From: Ypsolopha sequella
Taxonomy: Eukaryota > Arthropoda > Insecta > Lepidoptera > Ypsolophidae
Length of the DNA: 64,000 bases
Direction of reading: 5' to 3'
Assembly (NCBI GenBank): GCA_934047225.1
Contig: OW203985.1
Location: forward strand, 11,463,701 to 11,527,700
Part shown: positions 11,496 through 20,887 of the stretch, piece after piece
Layout: each line of letters begins with the position of its first letter
How positions within the stretch are numbered: position 1 is the stretch's first letter
Notes under the pieces: generated by a model
Database searches by the model: none
What the model was told of the DNA's origin: nothing
The model's input: the letters and a program-made list of their open reading frames with translations, nothing else
Made by a program: the position numbers and the translations under genes

Positions 11496-12896
11496 TTAGT
11501 CGATGTGCGCGAACCTCGGTACCAAATCCTCCTGTATGAGCAGGTCGCAGTGCGGCAGCTCCCCGAGGGGGAGCAGGTCCTGCGCGACGGAGATGAGCGG
11601 CGAGTCGGGGCCGGGCAGGCGGCCGTGCCACACGAAGTAGTAGAACAGTCGGACGCGAACGTGCCGAGGATCGCCTGCACGTCAGCCGCCACGTCCGCTA
11701 TCCCGTCCCCGCCCGCACCGCCGCCTGCTCCCGCACCCGCCACCACGTACAGAGGCACGTCCAGACGCATACGTGCCAGGCTCACGAGCGGGCACAGCGT
11801 GCGCACCGACGATATCAACTCTACCAGACCCTCGTACGTTTTGTTGAAATGCTTGAACACCGCTGCGGTTAGATTCTTCTCTCCAATAGCGCTATCGTTG
11901 ACTACCTTCTCGACCATTTCCGCGGTCCAGTTGAGGTGCTTCTTCTGCAGAGGCTCCGAGTGGCCCGAGTGTTGCGTCGTGCCGAACACCATCGGCTTGA
12001 ACTCCTTCTACTTTCCGAGGGTCAGCTTGGCTTTCTTCTGCGCGTCCCAGCTCTCGTATGCGTGAACCCTGAGTAGATCCCCGTCTAGGACGAGCCAGGA
12101 GTGTCTCAGTTCGCCGGTCAGAGGCAAAGCGTCGAGGTTGGTTTCGAGCCATACTTCAGGGGTCGCCGTTAGAATCTCCGTAGAAGTCACGCGTCTCAGA
12201 CAGTCGACGTCTCTGCATTGGCTTCTCAACTTAAACTGGTCGTTGGTCTTCTCTGCCTGCTCCAAAGGCTCCCCAGGGAAGATGACAGACGGCGACGATA
12301 ACCAAACCCGAGAGTACAATTTCTGAGCCTTCTTGATCGTAGTTAAAGCGGCGACTAACGTTGCGCCGGCGCGCTGCCCCAACAGCGTGACCGATTCCGC
12401 ATCCCCCCCGAAGTGTTTAATGTTTTGCTTGACCCAATCCAACGCAGCTATGAGATCGCTGAGAGCTTAGTTGCCTGAAGTCGGTGGATACTTCGCATTG
12501 GATAGGAAATCGAGCGCGAGAAAACCGAAAGGACCGAGTCTGAAGTTCGGCCTAACGAAAACGACCTCCTTAGTGCGAGCGTACATAGGAGACGGCTGTA
12601 GAGGGGAGACGCCACCAGACAGCGTGTTCGCTCCAAGGAGTACCACAACTGGGAGAGGAGAGTCGTAGCGGACATGGGGGGTGACCACATCTAGATATAG
12701 ACAGTCTTCTTCACCAGTGATAGTCCCGTTCTCCAACATCTGGAGGCAGGCGGGACCGCGGGCGTGCGCCTGGCGCGTGTCGTTCCAGCACATAGAGATG
12801 TTGTTCAAGGGCTGCCCATAAGTGAACCTTCGCTCGGCGACCGGCGCTGCAGCGTATGGGATGTTGTAGAAGTTGTACACGCCTTCGTCCAACACT
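11496..12896 (-). pseudogene. Neurotactin-like exon 4 (cholinesterase-like domain)
   Basis: Starts after a TTCACAG acceptor and runs 1.4 kb. Recognisable segments in order: VLDEGVYNFYNIPYAAAPV, the Cys pair around SMCWND and PACLQM, EDCLYLDVVTPH, FRLGPFGFLAL, IKHFGGDAESVTLLGQRAG, then FYYFVWHGRLPG near the C-terminus. The first stop replaces the Tyr expected in GNYALSDL; the second follows KLTLGK. Beyond a frameshift near 11,655 the frame continues to a natural TAA at 11,496-11,498. Clean similarity on both sides of each lesion implies recent damage or sequence error. Confidence 0.85.
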
Positions 12897-13628
12897 CTGT
12901 GAAGAAAGAAACACGATTAAAAGAAAGAAAGATAATTTATTTGCATAAATTGTGGTATACATAAAGATGGTGAGTATTATCATTCATGCATCTTATTCAG
13001 GCATGCAAATTTTAGAGTAATATACATTTTATAATATCTATTCATAAAGTATCTATAATATTATCAAATATTAAATATAACTTATTTGTTTTTTTATTCA
13101 GTTAACATTATAATATGTATTTAAATAGAAACACTTATTGAAATAATTGTTTCCAGATATAATATTATCACTAATTTCTAAGTAACTATAAATTTGCTAT
13201 ATTACAACATTGCTTAAATTCAAAAAATTTTTAATGTCATAGAAACATTGCTGTGTTAAATAATTAAATAACTTGTAAATAAAACGACAGATAAACCTCG
13301 ATTTTAGGTTTCCGTCCATTTGTTGACGGAATACGCAAAAACCGTTGTGTTGGAAACATCCCGATTAGCACATCTTTAAAAAAAGCCGCTAAAAGGGCGA
13401 GTATTGCCAGAGCTAGCTGAAGTACCAAGCATACCATTGGTATGATACCAAAGTCATGCATAAGATAATAGTGGATAGACCAGGACTCGGATGAGACTCT
13501 GACGTCTGAGTGTTTGTTGGCGGTAAATCCACGGTAACCATCAAAACCACAGAATGGCGATGAGCGACTGCATCATCGGTGTGATAAATGTTTAATCCCT
13601 ATTTTTTTAAAAACGCCATTTACTTTAA
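12897..13628. other. Intron 3 of the neurotactin-like gene, 3' part
   Basis: AT-rich intronic sequence. A short open frame at 13,264-13,461 (minus) is not supported. Confidence 0.5.
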
Positions 13629-13999
13629 CAGGTGGTAGAGCTGATGCCGGGCTTGACTGTGGAGTTACCACCATCTTACTTGGAGACCCCCTCGATGTAA
13701 TCCAGGGGAGAGTAAGAGGACCGCTCACAGGCAAAAAACCAGGGGGCCCACCATGCCTGGGACCGTGGATGGCGGTATATCCATCCCTAATAGCCGGGTC
13801 TTATATGGAACAGACTGGTGACGGGCAGCAGCGTAACTGGTGCGAGGGTTCCGGCACCGCGCTCACCAACCCGCCTGCCCAGCGTGTGTGAGTATGGGCA
13901 ATTCTTCCAGGATGACTGCCGGGAATGGCAAAGTCCTGGAAAGGCTTATGTCCAGTAGTGGACGAACTAGGCTGATGGATGGATGGATGGATGGACGCC
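13629..13999 (+). mobile_element. RTE-type non-LTR retrotransposon 3' end with GATG tail
   Basis: Plus-strand copy of the family described at 3,166-3,545. It ends in a GATGGATGG tail (13,975-13,996), the short-repeat tail expected for RTE elements. One frame just upstream reads DDCREWQ, GKAYVQ, stop, WTN, which resembles the RTE C-terminus. Lies in the last intron of the neurotactin-like gene, antisense to it. Confidence 0.75.
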
Positions 14000-14461
14000 A
14001 TTTACTTATGCTTGGCCACCAGCGCGCCTGAAGGAAAGCTACTCTGAGACCTACGATAAAGCACCCTCGGCCAGAAAGTGGGAGAAAGCTGGAGGCGATA
14101 TCCGTCTAATATAATCGCTGTTCATATGTAATTGTCAAGCCAGGAGAAAATATTATATGTAATAACAAATTGTCAAACCAGGAGAAAAGGTATCGAAAAA
14201 GGCCTCATTTCAATAAATATTTTTATCGAGCCAAATTTTCCATTCGCGTTCATGTTTACAAGATCCCTAGAAAAAGATATGCAAGCACTAAGTGTCGATG
14301 TTTTTTCCGTAGCGCTTTGATCAATCTGGCTGTCCCTAGCCAGCAAAATCTACGGAAGTCGGTACTGGATCCAAGGGGGCGCAGGGGGCCGCTTCCCCCC
14401 CCTCGCCAGATGGTACAAACGAAACAATGATCTGGGAGATTAATACGATACCGCTTTAATA

Positions 14462-14607
14462 CAGGTAGCGGCACGGTTTTTGACGGCTGACCTTCACTGC
14501 ACTAGTCATTTTTACTCTATCGCATTTAGTAATTTTGTGCGCGAATGAACACATGCGCTAGTACCCCAGCACATTTGCCGAGCGGCCAAAAATCGTGCCG
14601 CGACCTG
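14462..14607. mobile_element. 146-bp MITE, TA target duplication
   Basis: Terminal inverted repeats of about 27 bp starting CAGGTAGCGGCACGGTTTTT at 14,462 and ending in the complementary TCGTGCCGCGACCTG at 14,607, with three to four mismatches. TA lies on each side, as for Tc1/mariner-type or related MITEs. Confidence 0.7.
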
Positions 14608-14941
14608 TAACATTCGTTTCTTTTTGCATACATAAGTACATACACTACCGCAAGTTCCATATCGCTAAATATCAAACACGTAATATTTCATTGTTAAACC
14701 TTTATTTTATGGTTATTCTTGTATGACATTGATTAAGAGTTGATCCCATAGATACCTAAAGTGCAGTACTATAGGGGACGCTCTTGCCTGTCTGGCACTT
14801 GTGCCCCCCCCCAGAAATAAATCCTGGGCCCACCCCTAGGCGCATGACTGATACTACGCAACTACTCTGCCGGTGCGGCTTTACATGACGTCATGCCGGA
14901 GCACGACTAGTCGCTTGCTTGAGCCACCACCACCACTACAC

Positions 14942-15831
14942 CGCGTTCCGAATGACGACATAATCGATTTTATCGCGTCTACGATCATTCCGAGTCAGTG
15001 TTAGCGCGATAACGGTAGCAATGGTCACTATGACGTCATAGATGACATCATGAACGACGCCATGTTGTGCTATCATCGTCCATGCTCTAGAGCAGGGGTC
15101 GGCTACCTTGTTAAATAAAAGGGCCAAAAATGTTACTAGGGGATCAGCGAGGGCTGCATATAAAAAATAGCGCATATTTATTGTACAATTTCGTATCATA
15201 TTTATTGTAGTTTAAATTAATTTTAATATTTCATAGTGAAAAACTAATGCGATTATTGCGGCTGCATTTGACTTGCAAGATTTTGTATGTTCGCTTGCAT
15301 TTTCCTGCGCAGTATCGCGTCTAAATGTACATCCGTTAACCAAGAACAACGCTTGCTTTTTTGACAGTTTAAAATAGAAAATGTATGCTCTCACAAATAA
15401 AACATAGTTATCATGCAGCGGTTGGGAACCTAGCCGGCCACACCGAAGTGGTTCCGCCGGTTGCCGACCCCTGCTTTAGAGCGTTTGCACTGTGGGCGAT
15501 CCATGAAAAGTGACAGCCGGCTGGCGGCAATTTTAAAAATAATTTATTCGGAGCATAAGAATTTATTATAAAACCATGATTTAAATATTAAAGTTAGAGG
15601 AAATCACTTCTTGGAACTAGTTAAGTAGTATACCCTTTGTATTCACGTAACGTAAACAAATTCCTACAAAATCTGTCACTTTCAAGTGTCAAAGTCCATG
15701 TCGCGTTCAAAAGCGTTCCGAATGGATCATAAGTTTAAGCAGTGATGGACGCCATTGTCCATTCGGAACGACTTGATGGGCGTGAGAAATTTGATGGTAG
15801 TGTTGTCAGTATTAGCGTCATGCGGAACGCG
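14942..15831. mobile_element. Composite MITE region, outer element
   Basis: CGCGTTCCGAATGACG at 14,942-14,957 is inverted at 15,816-15,831 with one mismatch. Further TTCCGAATG/CATTCGGAA motifs occur inside (about 15,713 and 15,757). Subtracting the hAT MITE at 15,093-15,473 leaves an outer element of about 500 bp. Membership of all parts in one element is an inference. Confidence 0.4.
15093..15473. mobile_element. 381-bp nonautonomous hAT element
   Basis: Terminal inverted repeats CAGGGGTCGGC (15,093) and GCCGACCCCTG (to 15,473) are flanked by the 8-bp direct repeats CTCTAGAG (15,085-15,092) and CTTTAGAG (15,474-15,481), which differ at one base. An 8-bp duplication with CAGGG-type ends is diagnostic of hAT transposition. 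No transposase is encoded. Confidence 0.9.
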
Positions 15832-15888
15832 CTGCTAGTATATGTGGCGCGGCTATAAACTACTAAAAGGAGTGACAATGCTAGTTAC

Positions 15889-16027
15889 CCTTCAACAGGG
15901 CCGCAGCTAGTGATGGTGGCGATGTACTTCCCGAGGCGCAGCGGGCGCTCGGCGGGCGGGCCGGCGCGCGCGCCGATGATCACAGCTAACAGCACTAGCG
16001 CCACCACTAGGCATACCACTATGTCAT
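15889..16027 (-). CDS. Neurotactin-like exon 3 (membrane helix)
   Basis: 139 nt between a CTCCGCAG acceptor and a GTAACT donor. It encodes DIVVCLVVALVLLAVIIG, an Ala/Pro/Arg spacer, then RPLRLGKYIATITSCGPVE, the start of the esterase-like domain. Unusually GC-rich in its middle. The exon ends in phase 2 (GG), which pairs with the A that opens exon 4. Confidence 0.85.
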
Positions 16028-16166
16028 CTGCGGAGGTTACGGTTTATTTATGTTTTCGGCTAACATATGGCTAGTAATGCCGGTATGCCTACCAACATTT
16101 TGAACTCGATACATACACGTTAGTGACTATTTTACGCATGTGTATTGAGTCCAAACCTCAAGGTAC

Positions 16167-16251
16167 GTATAGTTCAGGAAATACAATTTGACCCAATTCG
16201 CCTTGTAACTTATAAGGCGAATCAGTGCAAATTATATTTCCTGAACTATAC
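16167..16251. repeat. 85-bp hairpin palindrome in an intron
   Basis: GTATAGTTCAGGAAATA (16,167-16,183) is perfectly inverted at 16,235-16,251. The inner part also pairs (TTCGCCTT with AAGGCGAA). Probably a tiny MITE in intron 2 of the neurotactin-like gene. Confidence 0.65.
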
Positions 16252-16474
16252 TAACATCCAATCACACTGAATAAGGGAAAAAAATAAGTCAGCAAAAAAG
16301 CAGCTGAGGGCAGATAATATAGACTCCTTTTCCGTTTCCAAGCTCCTTTATAAATGTTATATTTGTGACAGGCAGATAAAAGTTAATAAAAAAACAAAGG
16401 GGATATGTTCGCAAAATTAAATGTTTTCAATTAAAATCAATGAGTTTTTTCTATAAAGATGCCAAATTCCTTAC

Positions 16475-16538
16475 CAATGATGAATTTCTTCATCCTCTCT
16501 TTGAGTGGTAATTTCGTAGCTACTTTACCTTCCACTTC
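16475..16538 (-). CDS. Neurotactin-like exon 2 (basic juxtamembrane)
   Basis: 64 nt between a TTGTAG acceptor and a GTAAGG donor. It encodes EVEGKVATKLPLKERMKKF followed by II. It enters in phase 0 and leaves one base that combines with AT of the next exon to give Asp, agreeing with both neighbours. The Lys/Arg cluster before the helix fits a cytoplasmic N-terminus. Confidence 0.7.
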
Positions 16539-16539
16539 C

Positions 16540-17321
16540 TACAACAAACAAAAGGGTTATCATTAGACACAGATAAACCAACAATTTTTTTACTGTCTTG
16601 TCATATATTACTCATAGACCAGCTGTCTGGTGATAGATAAGGGCAGTATTCTTACATTGTTCATTGCGATTTCTCCTTGTTTTCTCACTTTGTTCATAAG
16701 ATAAGATAGATAAGATAAGAATTCGTTTATTCATGAAAGTAGGGTGATACAATAGGTCTTAGAAATAATTTTAAGTACGCTACAGTCTGCCAGAAGGCAT
16801 ATGAAAATTTACAATAATTACAAGTTGTTAAAATGCCATTCATTCATTCTGTTTTTTCATCAATGACCTATGCTTATGACACTGACGTTTAGGTACATCA
16901 TCTCCGAGGTGCTGTTTTAATCTTTATCTACGCTAACAAGTTTTACTATGGTGCCAACACAGACATTTGAAACTGTGAATAAAAAATCTGCTATGCTATA
17001 GAAAACCTGACTGCCCAAAATTTATAGAACAGTTGCAGACAGTTGATTGGCTCCAAAGTAAAAGTTATTTATAAGTACGAGTACTACCACCAGTCAGGAA
17101 ATCAAGAAATATTGTGTACACTAGCAGCTGGCACCAATAAGTTTTTCGGAAATTATGCATAAAATTTGTATACTTCCCCCTTACTGACTAAAATGCAAGT
17201 AAAGTTTACTTGTACACTACCGAAGTACACCAACAAGGACAACTCCCTATCATGCTGGGCGTACAAAATTGCAAATAGTTTGTAACATAAATAACATAAT
17301 ATTTATTTGTAATCAACTTAC
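16540..17321. other. Intron 1 of the neurotactin-like gene
   Basis: AT-rich. Contains a GATAAGATAAGATAGATAAG run at about 16,697-16,720 next to GAATTCGTTTATTCAT, which looks like the 3' tail of a minus-strand LINE. Confidence 0.4.
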
Positions 17322-17414
17322 ATCTCCATCCAGTTTCACATTCTCCATACCATCATTGGGTGTATCAACTTTATCCTCCAAAGTTTCCATGGAAGCAAGG
17401 GTAGCTTCTGGCAT
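17322..17414 (-). CDS. Neurotactin-like exon 1 (cytoplasmic)
   Basis: 31 codons from an ATG at 17,414 to a GTAAGT donor (ACTTAC at 17,316-17,321). Product begins MPEATLASME and is acidic. The same ATG is followed by a CCAG that could be a splice acceptor instead, so this may be an internal exon with the true start further upstream. Confidence 0.55.
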
Positions 17415-19637
17415 AGACGAAATGATACAATTGAAATGAAAAGTTTGTTCATGCATAAATATATTATATAGATAAACTCTGATAATCCACAAAATTACTT
17501 TGTTTCCAGTGATATGTGTTTTCCGTTTGTTTTTAATATCTACCCTATTTTTTATTTAAAACCTTGGATATCTAAAATATATTTTTAATGTAGGTAAAAC
17601 CGCAAGCAAACCAAGAAAATTTTACTAGTCTTTGGGGACCATTGGCGACCAATGTAAAGGTAATTTTACAATAATCTCAGATAACTTTACTCGTAATATT
17701 AATTTTTATTCTTTTAATAACATGAACAAATAATATTATAATTTGGCAATAAAATAAAAGAATTTTCAACCTATTTTAAAACAAATTCACAAAATGTGCC
17801 ATCTACCGGATAATTAAAGAACTACGTACTAAAGGACTTTGCTAGTTACCTAGTTCCCTCCGTTATGTATCGTCATTAATTTGTTTCGTAATGGTGGTCA
17901 ATATGGCGTATTTAATCTTTCAACCTTAGCGAATTCCTTGGTTCAATTATAAAGCAAATCAAACAATAACTATACTCGAATTTTACCAAACAATTTATTA
18001 TAATAAAATCCATAATTATTCCCAAGGTAATTTCTTTAAACTTGCATTTGCAATCTGTCCACTAAACTAGTTTATAAATTTTTTCTCCTAGGTGGCAGTA
18101 CTAGTCTACTTCTCTATCTTTTCTTCCAACACAGAATCCAATTCAAAAACCAAAACAGCCAGAAATCATAAATTTTACACACTAAAATATGCTTTGTATT
18201 TGAACATATATCACCCTTCTAAAATAAAGCAAATCATAATGCACTTTCTTGAACATCCTTCTCACTCAACCCTACAGCTTGCTTTAGTGCACTGCCAAAA
18301 TTTATATATAGGAAAATACTACCCAGCCTAAAACAATTTTTTGATCTCATGTACAGAACCAACATAGTCCGACACACACCCCTTTTTTATATTTATTCAT
18401 AACTAAACCTAAAGCCTTATGGTGTTTATTTATTACATTATGGTTTCCTTAAATCAAAAGAGTAAGTATGAGTAAAGTAAAAACTATTCCGTAATAAATG
18501 GATAGCGGCCGGCATTATCAAAGGAGTCGAAACGTTTGTTTAACATAAGCCGCGCGCGCATGACTCCCCCCCCCCCCCCTCCCCTTCAATCTGAACTTCT
18601 AGACATAATTTGAGATACAAGCGTAATAATAAAATTTAAGTGTCGAGTGATTAAAATAAATTATTATTAATAAGAACACCTACTTCGTTTGTGTTGTGTT
18701 GAAGTGGTCTTAATAAAACCCTGTGGAGCATAAATAATTTGCCCAGCTATGATATCTTGTCCGAAGGGTGTGATAAAGTGTAGCTGTTGCTTAAATATGA
18801 CTGTAACCCTTAAACTGTGTTTTATTTATTTTATAAGCAAGGATTTCTTATTTGCACATGTGTGTTTGTTGCATGACTAGTAAATGCAAAAGGTTTTATG
18901 TGATATGTGATTTACTTAAAAATTGTGTCACTGATTTTAAAAGTGCAGCTGCTGAAATTTATAATAGAAATCACATATCTGTACTAATAAGTAAGTTCAG
19001 CAGTGTTTTGTATCATAATTGTTAGAAAATCAGTGTTTGAAATTGTATGAATGTACAGTAGGTAGGTATTTTTATAAAAATTGTTGACATATTTCTGAAT
19101 TTCCTTAAAACTGATTCCTCTGATTTGTATTTGTGTGTATGTGAACTCCATCTCTTGGTTTGAATTTTTGTGAGTCACTTCTATGCAACACTATGTAATG
19201 ATACATCTTTATTAGTTAATAACTTTCCCATTAGATGGCTGTACTTGTCTAATTCTCTTCTCCCATTTTCTTTTGAATATGCATCCTACCGATATTTTTG
19301 TTTTTACTTTTTGCTGAATTGTGTGACTGAACATTGTTCTTAAGTTTACCTACACAGATTGACATCTCGTAACATTTTTTTTTATAATTGACGATGCTCT
19401 AATTTTGCTTCACTGTCCAAATAATCATGAAGATTGTCAGACTTGTATTTGAAACAATGAATCAATTTAAGTTTAAGTCTATTAATTTAAAATGAACTAA
19501 GGAATTACCTATTAAGTCAGTTTACTTCAATATTAAATTTACATACAGATTTGCTTAACTTCACAAACATGATTTATTTTATTATTCCTCGCTCCCTGAC
19601 GCCCTCTTATGAATTTTTATATTACTAATAAGTTCGA
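17415..19637. other. AT-rich interval upstream of the neurotactin-like gene
   Basis: No supported gene. A C run near 18,567-18,580 and short low-complexity tracts are present. Open frames at 18,092-18,331 and 18,984-19,178 have no recognisable content. Confidence 0.45.
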
Positions 19638-19675
19638 AAGCCTATAGCCTTCGGCACGATATTTGATTTTACATT
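19638..19675 (+). repeat. Displaced duplicate of BEL pol sequence
   Basis: About 37 bases beginning AAGCCTATAGCCTTCGGCAC are identical to 23,128-23,164 inside pol of the BEL element. Weaker similarity may continue through CCCTTCGAA. It lies 1.2 kb upstream of gag, outside any expected LTR position. Confidence 0.8.
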
Positions 19676-20050
19676 TTTGGCCCTTCGAACCGTTAGAACC
19701 AGCCCCTTTTCAGCCCCTACAGTCCATTTTCAATACAAGAAAAATTTTGGTCCGTCGAGCGGAAAATTTTTGGTTTATATCACCCCCCGCCTCCCCCCCG
19801 CCGGCCCGTTACTTTGTTTGAACCAGCCCCCGTCGATTTACTACAGTCCATTTTCACCCGGTTACATATTTTGACCCCCTCCCCGGCCCTTTTTTCCGGC
19901 AAAAAAAAAATATTTTGTGGTCTCGAATACCTATAGCGGGTAGGTAATTAGAACCGCCGCCGCCTAGAACATTCCATTTATGCCCCCGGCACAGAATAAA
20001 CTCATTTTCATCCCGTTTGTTATTATTATTCAGCTCAGATAATATAATTA
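19676..20050. repeat. C- and T-rich imperfect direct repeat
   Basis: GAACCAGCCCC followed by CTACAGTCCATTTTCA occurs twice about 125 bp apart (near 19,695 and 19,820), each followed by runs of C and GGCCC. Decayed tandem duplication; no coding function seen. Confidence 0.5.
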
Positions 20051-20887
20051 TATCCATTCAGCCCAATTGTTTGTTACAGTCCACTATATATCTTTAGTAA
20101 ATCTGCCCATTGTCAAAGATAGTTTTCGTAGGTATCTTGCGAGATATTTTTTTTTTGGTGCGAGTATAAATTCGCTTTATTTCGTGCACTTATATACGTC
20201 ACATATATACGTAAGTTACGTGTGTTGAGTACATAAGTACACACGTTATACGGTTACGTATTATTACGTTACCAAAGCTTGATCTGCATCATTGGATTGT
20301 CCGCTCATTTAGATACGATTTCTGCCAGGTAAACGCATTCTTTGTTGTTTATGAGTTCGAGGCAGTAGATAGGTATTTTATTCTATAAATAGAATTTTTG
20401 ACGACGAACCAACGCATATTGTCGGCACGTGATTTCGGGGCAAATAACATAAAAGTGAACAGTGCATACATAGCTGTTTGTATTTTTACAAGTGTTGTTT
20501 AAATTAGTGAACAAGTTCAGCCCTTTCCGATATTTTGTGTTACGGTAATCTTGTGTTACAGTAATATATTGCCGGACCGTTTATTTGTGTTATTGTCTGT
20601 TTTTTTTTTTTACCCGGGTATAGCACAAATATAGTAAACAATTTTTTTTTTCTCTTCTCATCTCTGATCTTATTGTTTATGGTACACATATAGGGTGTTC
20701 CACGTTGGTTCAGCTCATATACAGGTTGTATTTTAAAAAAAAAAAAATTTTTTTATTTTTTTTTCTCTGTCGTGTTTATTTTCCGTGTTCCGTTTGAACA
20801 TAGTTTTTGTTACTTCGGCCCGCGCAAGTTATCCGCACGTTAGAGTTAGTAACGCTCAAGTTTTAATAACTCATTTTCAACACTAAA
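20051..20887 (+). other. Presumed 5' flank or leader of BEL element 1
   Basis: A TATA-like TCTATAAATAG occurs near 20,372-20,382, and homopolymer T and A runs precede gag. I looked for a direct-repeat partner 3' of pol (26,648-28,200) and found none by eye, so LTR boundaries cannot be given. Confidence 0.4.

Larger units (their letters stand above)
11496..17414 (-). pseudogene. Nrt: Neurotactin-like transmembrane adhesion protein, disrupted last exon
   Basis: Four minus-strand exons join in consistent phase: 17,414-17,322, 16,538-16,475, 16,027-15,889 and 12,896-11,496. They give an acidic cytoplasmic N-terminus, a basic juxtamembrane stretch (KLPLKERMKKF), one membrane helix (VVCLVVALVLLAVII) and a cholinesterase-like extracellular domain starting CGPVEG. 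That domain has the EDCLYLDV signature and a Cys pair, but GQRAG replaces the GxSxG nucleophile motif, so no catalysis is expected. A type II topology with a dead esterase fold is characteristic of neurotactin, an axon-guidance and adhesion receptor. The last exon has an in-frame TAA (12,467-12,469), an in-frame TAG (12,008-12,010) and one frameshift near 11,655, so it is either a pseudogene or carries assembly errors. An upstream exon is possible, and the start at 17,414 is provisional. Confidence 0.8.

Noticed and set aside
11496..12896. Catalytic carboxylesterase involved in detoxification
   Set aside because: Nucleophile motif is GQRAG, and the upstream exons give a type II membrane anchor, as in neurotactin.
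18092..18331. 79-codon frame
   Set aside because: No ATG of its own at the track start, AT-driven composition, no motif and no splice partner.
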